A stretch of DNA of 64,000 nt, taken from Paenarthrobacter aurescens. Lineage in GTDB: Bacteria; Actinomycetota; Actinomycetes; Actinomycetales; Micrococcaceae. A program made the position numbers and the translations under genes. Shown in pieces: positions 62,320 through 64,000 of the stretch; position 1 is the first letter of the stretch, and each line of letters starts with the position of its first letter. The notes beneath the pieces were generated by a model. That model saw only the letters and a list, made by a program, of their open reading frames with translations, did not search any database and was not told the DNA's origin. The stretch covers positions 2,232,001-2,296,000 of the forward strand of contig NZ_CP157456.1 in NCBI RefSeq assembly GCF_041549525.1. Reading direction: 5' to 3'.

Positions 62320-62821
62320 CTGCCTGAGGGGCTGCGGAGATCAATTCTTGGAGGGCATCGAGGAGGAGCGGCTTGTCGCTTGCATGCCGGGAGCGGAATC
62401 CGGTGTCTAGTTCACGGGAGCCCAGCTTCCAGTTGATGACCAGAAGTCCGTCCTTTTCAACGAATTTTCCGGCCATTCCATTGGTTTCGCGGCTGTCAAC
62501 CACTGCGGAGCGGGGGATGAATACCGGAGCCGCGCCGGACCGGTCGAACAGTACGCCTTCGGCGTGGATACTCAGTTCCGCGTTGGTCCGGATACCGAGG
62601 CCGTGAACCGCTATCCGGTCAAGCCAGTCGCCGGCCGTGGTGGTGGCCACGTACTGGCCGTCCGCCACCACAGTGGCCGGGGTCAGCTGCTCCGGAACCT
62701 CGGGGAGACGTTCGACGTCGGCTTGTCGCCTCAGCCGGTTCCGCCATCCCAGCCAGATCATCGCCAGGACGACGACGATCAACGGCACCGTGATGAGCAC
62801 GGTCAGTGTTTGGTTGTCCAT
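62300..62821 (-). CDS. Membrane-anchored PH-like protein of the pyr operon
   Basis: A 173-residue protein conserved between pyrC and carA in many actinobacteria, equivalent in position to Mycobacterium tuberculosis Rv1382. One N-terminal membrane helix ([21 protein letters not shown]) precedes a globular domain at about 55-165 ([41 protein letters not shown]) of PH-like appearance. Its ATG overlaps the pyrC stop (TAATG), and it overlaps carA by 20 bases. The function is unknown; tight coupling suggests a role linked to pyrimidine synthesis. Confidence 0.83.
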   Translation of the reverse strand: MDNQTLTVLITVPLIVVVLAMIWLGWRNRLRRQADVERLPEVPEQLTPATVVADGQYVATTTAGDWLDRIAVHGLGIRTNAELSIHAEGVLFDRSGAAPVFIPRSAVVDSRETNGMAGKFVEKDGLLVINWKLGSRELDTGFRSRHASDKPLLLDALQELISAAPQADADSGK

Positions 62822-64000
62822 TAGTTGCTGCTGACTGCCGGGTACCTGTAGGGCGTGTTGAGCTGACCGTCGAGGACCGTGGGATGGCCTTTGAAGAAGG
62901 TCGCCACCACGGATCCGGGCAGCTCCTTGCCCTTGAACGGTGAATTGCGGCCCATGGTTGCCATTTTATGCGGGTCAACGGTCCAACGCGCAGCCGGGTC
63001 CACCAGGATGACGTTGGCAGGTTCGCCTACTTCCAAGGGACGGCCCTGATCAGCGACGCGTCCGATCACTGCAGGCGTGAACGAGGTAACCCTGGCGAAG
63101 TCCGCCCAGGTCATAAGGCCGGTTTCGATCATGGTCTCCTGCACCACGGACAAGGCGGTTTCAAGACCGGTCATGCCCATTGCCGCCTGCGCCCATTCAC
63201 ATTCCTTATGCTCGCTGGGATGCGGGGCGTGGTCGGTTCCCACGACGTCGATGGTGCCATCGGCCAGGCCTTCACGGAGCGCCTGAACGTCAGCATCGGT
63301 GCGCAGCGGCGGGTTGACCTTGTACACGGGATCGTAGCTGCGAACCAGTTCATCGGTCAGCAGCAGGTGGTGCGGTGTGACCTCGGCGGTAACGTTGATG
63401 CCGCGCGCCTTGGCCCAGCGCACAATTTCCACGGATCCTGCAGTGGAGACGTGGCATACGTGGAGGCGGGAACCTACATGCTGGGCCAGCAGGACATCGC
63501 GGGCAATGATGCTTTCCTCGGCAACAGCCGGCCAACCGGTAAGCCCCAGCACGGCGGACACTGCGCCTTCATTCATCTGTGCACCGGCAGTCAGGCGGGG
63601 CTCCTGCGCGTGCTGGGCCACCACGCCGTCGAACGCTTTGACGTATTCCAGGGCACGGCGCATCAGGACGGGATCGTGAACGCAGATGCCGTCATCGGAG
63701 AACATCCGCACTTGGGCGCGGGAGTCCGCCATGGCGCCCAGCTCTGCCAACTGCTCTCCTGCCAAGCCCACGGTGACTGCGCCAACCGGGCGGACATCCA
63801 CCCAACCGGAAGCGCGGCCCAGGCTGTGAACCTGTTCCACTACCCCGGCCGTATCTGCCACGGGGTTGCTGTTGGCCATGGCGTGGACAGCGGTGAAACC
63901 GCCCAGCGCAGCAGCACGCGTGCCGGTCTCCACGGTTTCGGCGTCTTCGCGGCCGGGTTCGCGCAAGTGCGTATGAACGTCCACCATGCCCGGCAGGGCG
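62821..64000 (-). CDS. pyrC: Dihydroorotase (N-terminal end outside window)
   Basis: Partial gene; the 5' end lies beyond base 64000. It converts carbamoyl aspartate to dihydroorotate. [14 protein letters not shown] supplies the metal-binding histidines; the carboxylated-Lys type appears replaced in this class, and later metal ligands lie in [13 protein letters not shown] and [10 protein letters not shown]. The form is class I (PyrC/DHOase-allantoinase-like). It is translationally coupled to the following membrane protein gene by TAATG. Confidence 0.95.
   Translation of the reverse strand, partial: ALPGMVDVHTHLREPGREDAETVETGTRAAALGGFTAVHAMANSNPVADTAGVVEQVHSLGRASGWVDVRPVGAVTVGLAGEQLAELGAMADSRAQVRMFSDDGICVHDPVLMRRALEYVKAFDGVVAQHAQEPRLTAGAQMNEGAVSAVLGLTGWPAVAEESIIARDVLLAQHVGSRLHVCHVSTAGSVEIVRWAKARGINVTAEVTPHHLLLTDELVRSYDPVYKVNPPLRTDADVQALREGLADGTIDVVGTDHAPHPSEHKECEWAQAAMGMTGLETALSVVQETMIETGLMTWADFARVTSFTPAVIGRVADQGRPLEVGEPANVILVDPAARWTVDPHKMATMGRNSPFKGKELPGSVVATFFKGHPTVLDGQLNTPYRYPAVSSN

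Overview
The window looks like a chromosomal core segment of a high-GC actinobacterium of the family Micrococcaceae, most likely Arthrobacter or Paenarthrobacter. The evidence is the GC-rich codon use, frequent GTG and TTG starts, an actinobacterial-type PriA without helicase motifs, a mycobacterial-type integration host factor (mIHF), CtaF, DUF3043 and DUF3097 proteins, and the gene orders leuA-recO-uppS, phoH-ybeY-corC-era and pyrC-(membrane protein)-carA-carB-pyrF-mihF-gmk-rpoZ-coaBC-metK-priA. I saw no tRNA, rRNA, insertion sequence, prophage or CRISPR array. Both window edges cut genes: qcrB on the left and pyrC on the right.

Layout. 1-5.2 kb: respiratory genes, with the end of qcrB on the + strand facing ctaC-ctaD-ctaF on the - strand. 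A GntR regulator and a divergent HPr gene (ptsH) sit between them and share a DasR/NagR-type operator. 5.4-9.3 kb: erpA, an M20 dipeptidase, a DUF3043 membrane protein and pyrD. 9.4-13.2 kb: a flavoprotein dehydrogenase and two tandem paralogous alpha/beta hydrolases. 13.2-16.8 kb: uppS, recO and leuA with a long regulatory leader. 16.8-20.4 kb: an M13 metallopeptidase and a LytR-CpsA-Psr protein. 20.5-28.8 kb: era, corC, ybeY, phoH, a GerMN lipoprotein, rsmE, dnaJ and hrcA with a CIRCE operator. 28.9-34.6 kb: DUF3097, DUF4870, hemW, lepA, a lone MazF/PemK-like protein and rpsT. 34.6-42.3 kb: holA, comEC, comEA, degV and leuS with an attenuator leader. 42.3-50.7 kb: the glycerol genes glpK, glpF and glpD, a divergent SorC-type regulator, then an aldo/keto reductase, a hydrolase and a glycosyltransferase. 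50.7-64 kb: priA, metK, coaBC, rpoZ, gmk, mihF and the pyrimidine genes pyrF, carB, carA, an unnamed membrane protein and pyrC.

The most interesting content is regulatory rather than a new gene cluster. leuA and leuS, 25 kb apart, each have a tiny leader ORF with three consecutive leucine codons (MRTAMLLLSCRGEA and MRAILLLS). Each leader start codon lies exactly six bases downstream of a -10-like hexamer, so both leaders are probably translated from leaderless transcripts. The leuA leader then folds into an 11-bp stem whose loop can form an 8-bp pseudoknot with downstream RNA, matching the LEU element predicted before leuA in many actinobacteria. The leuS leader is followed by a hairpin and then an intrinsic terminator, as in an attenuator. 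Together they suggest coordinated leucine control of leucine synthesis and leucyl-tRNA charging by two different output mechanisms. Other regulatory signals are a dre-like operator, a CIRCE element, a palindrome over the likely erpA promoter and a palindrome between glpD and its likely regulator.
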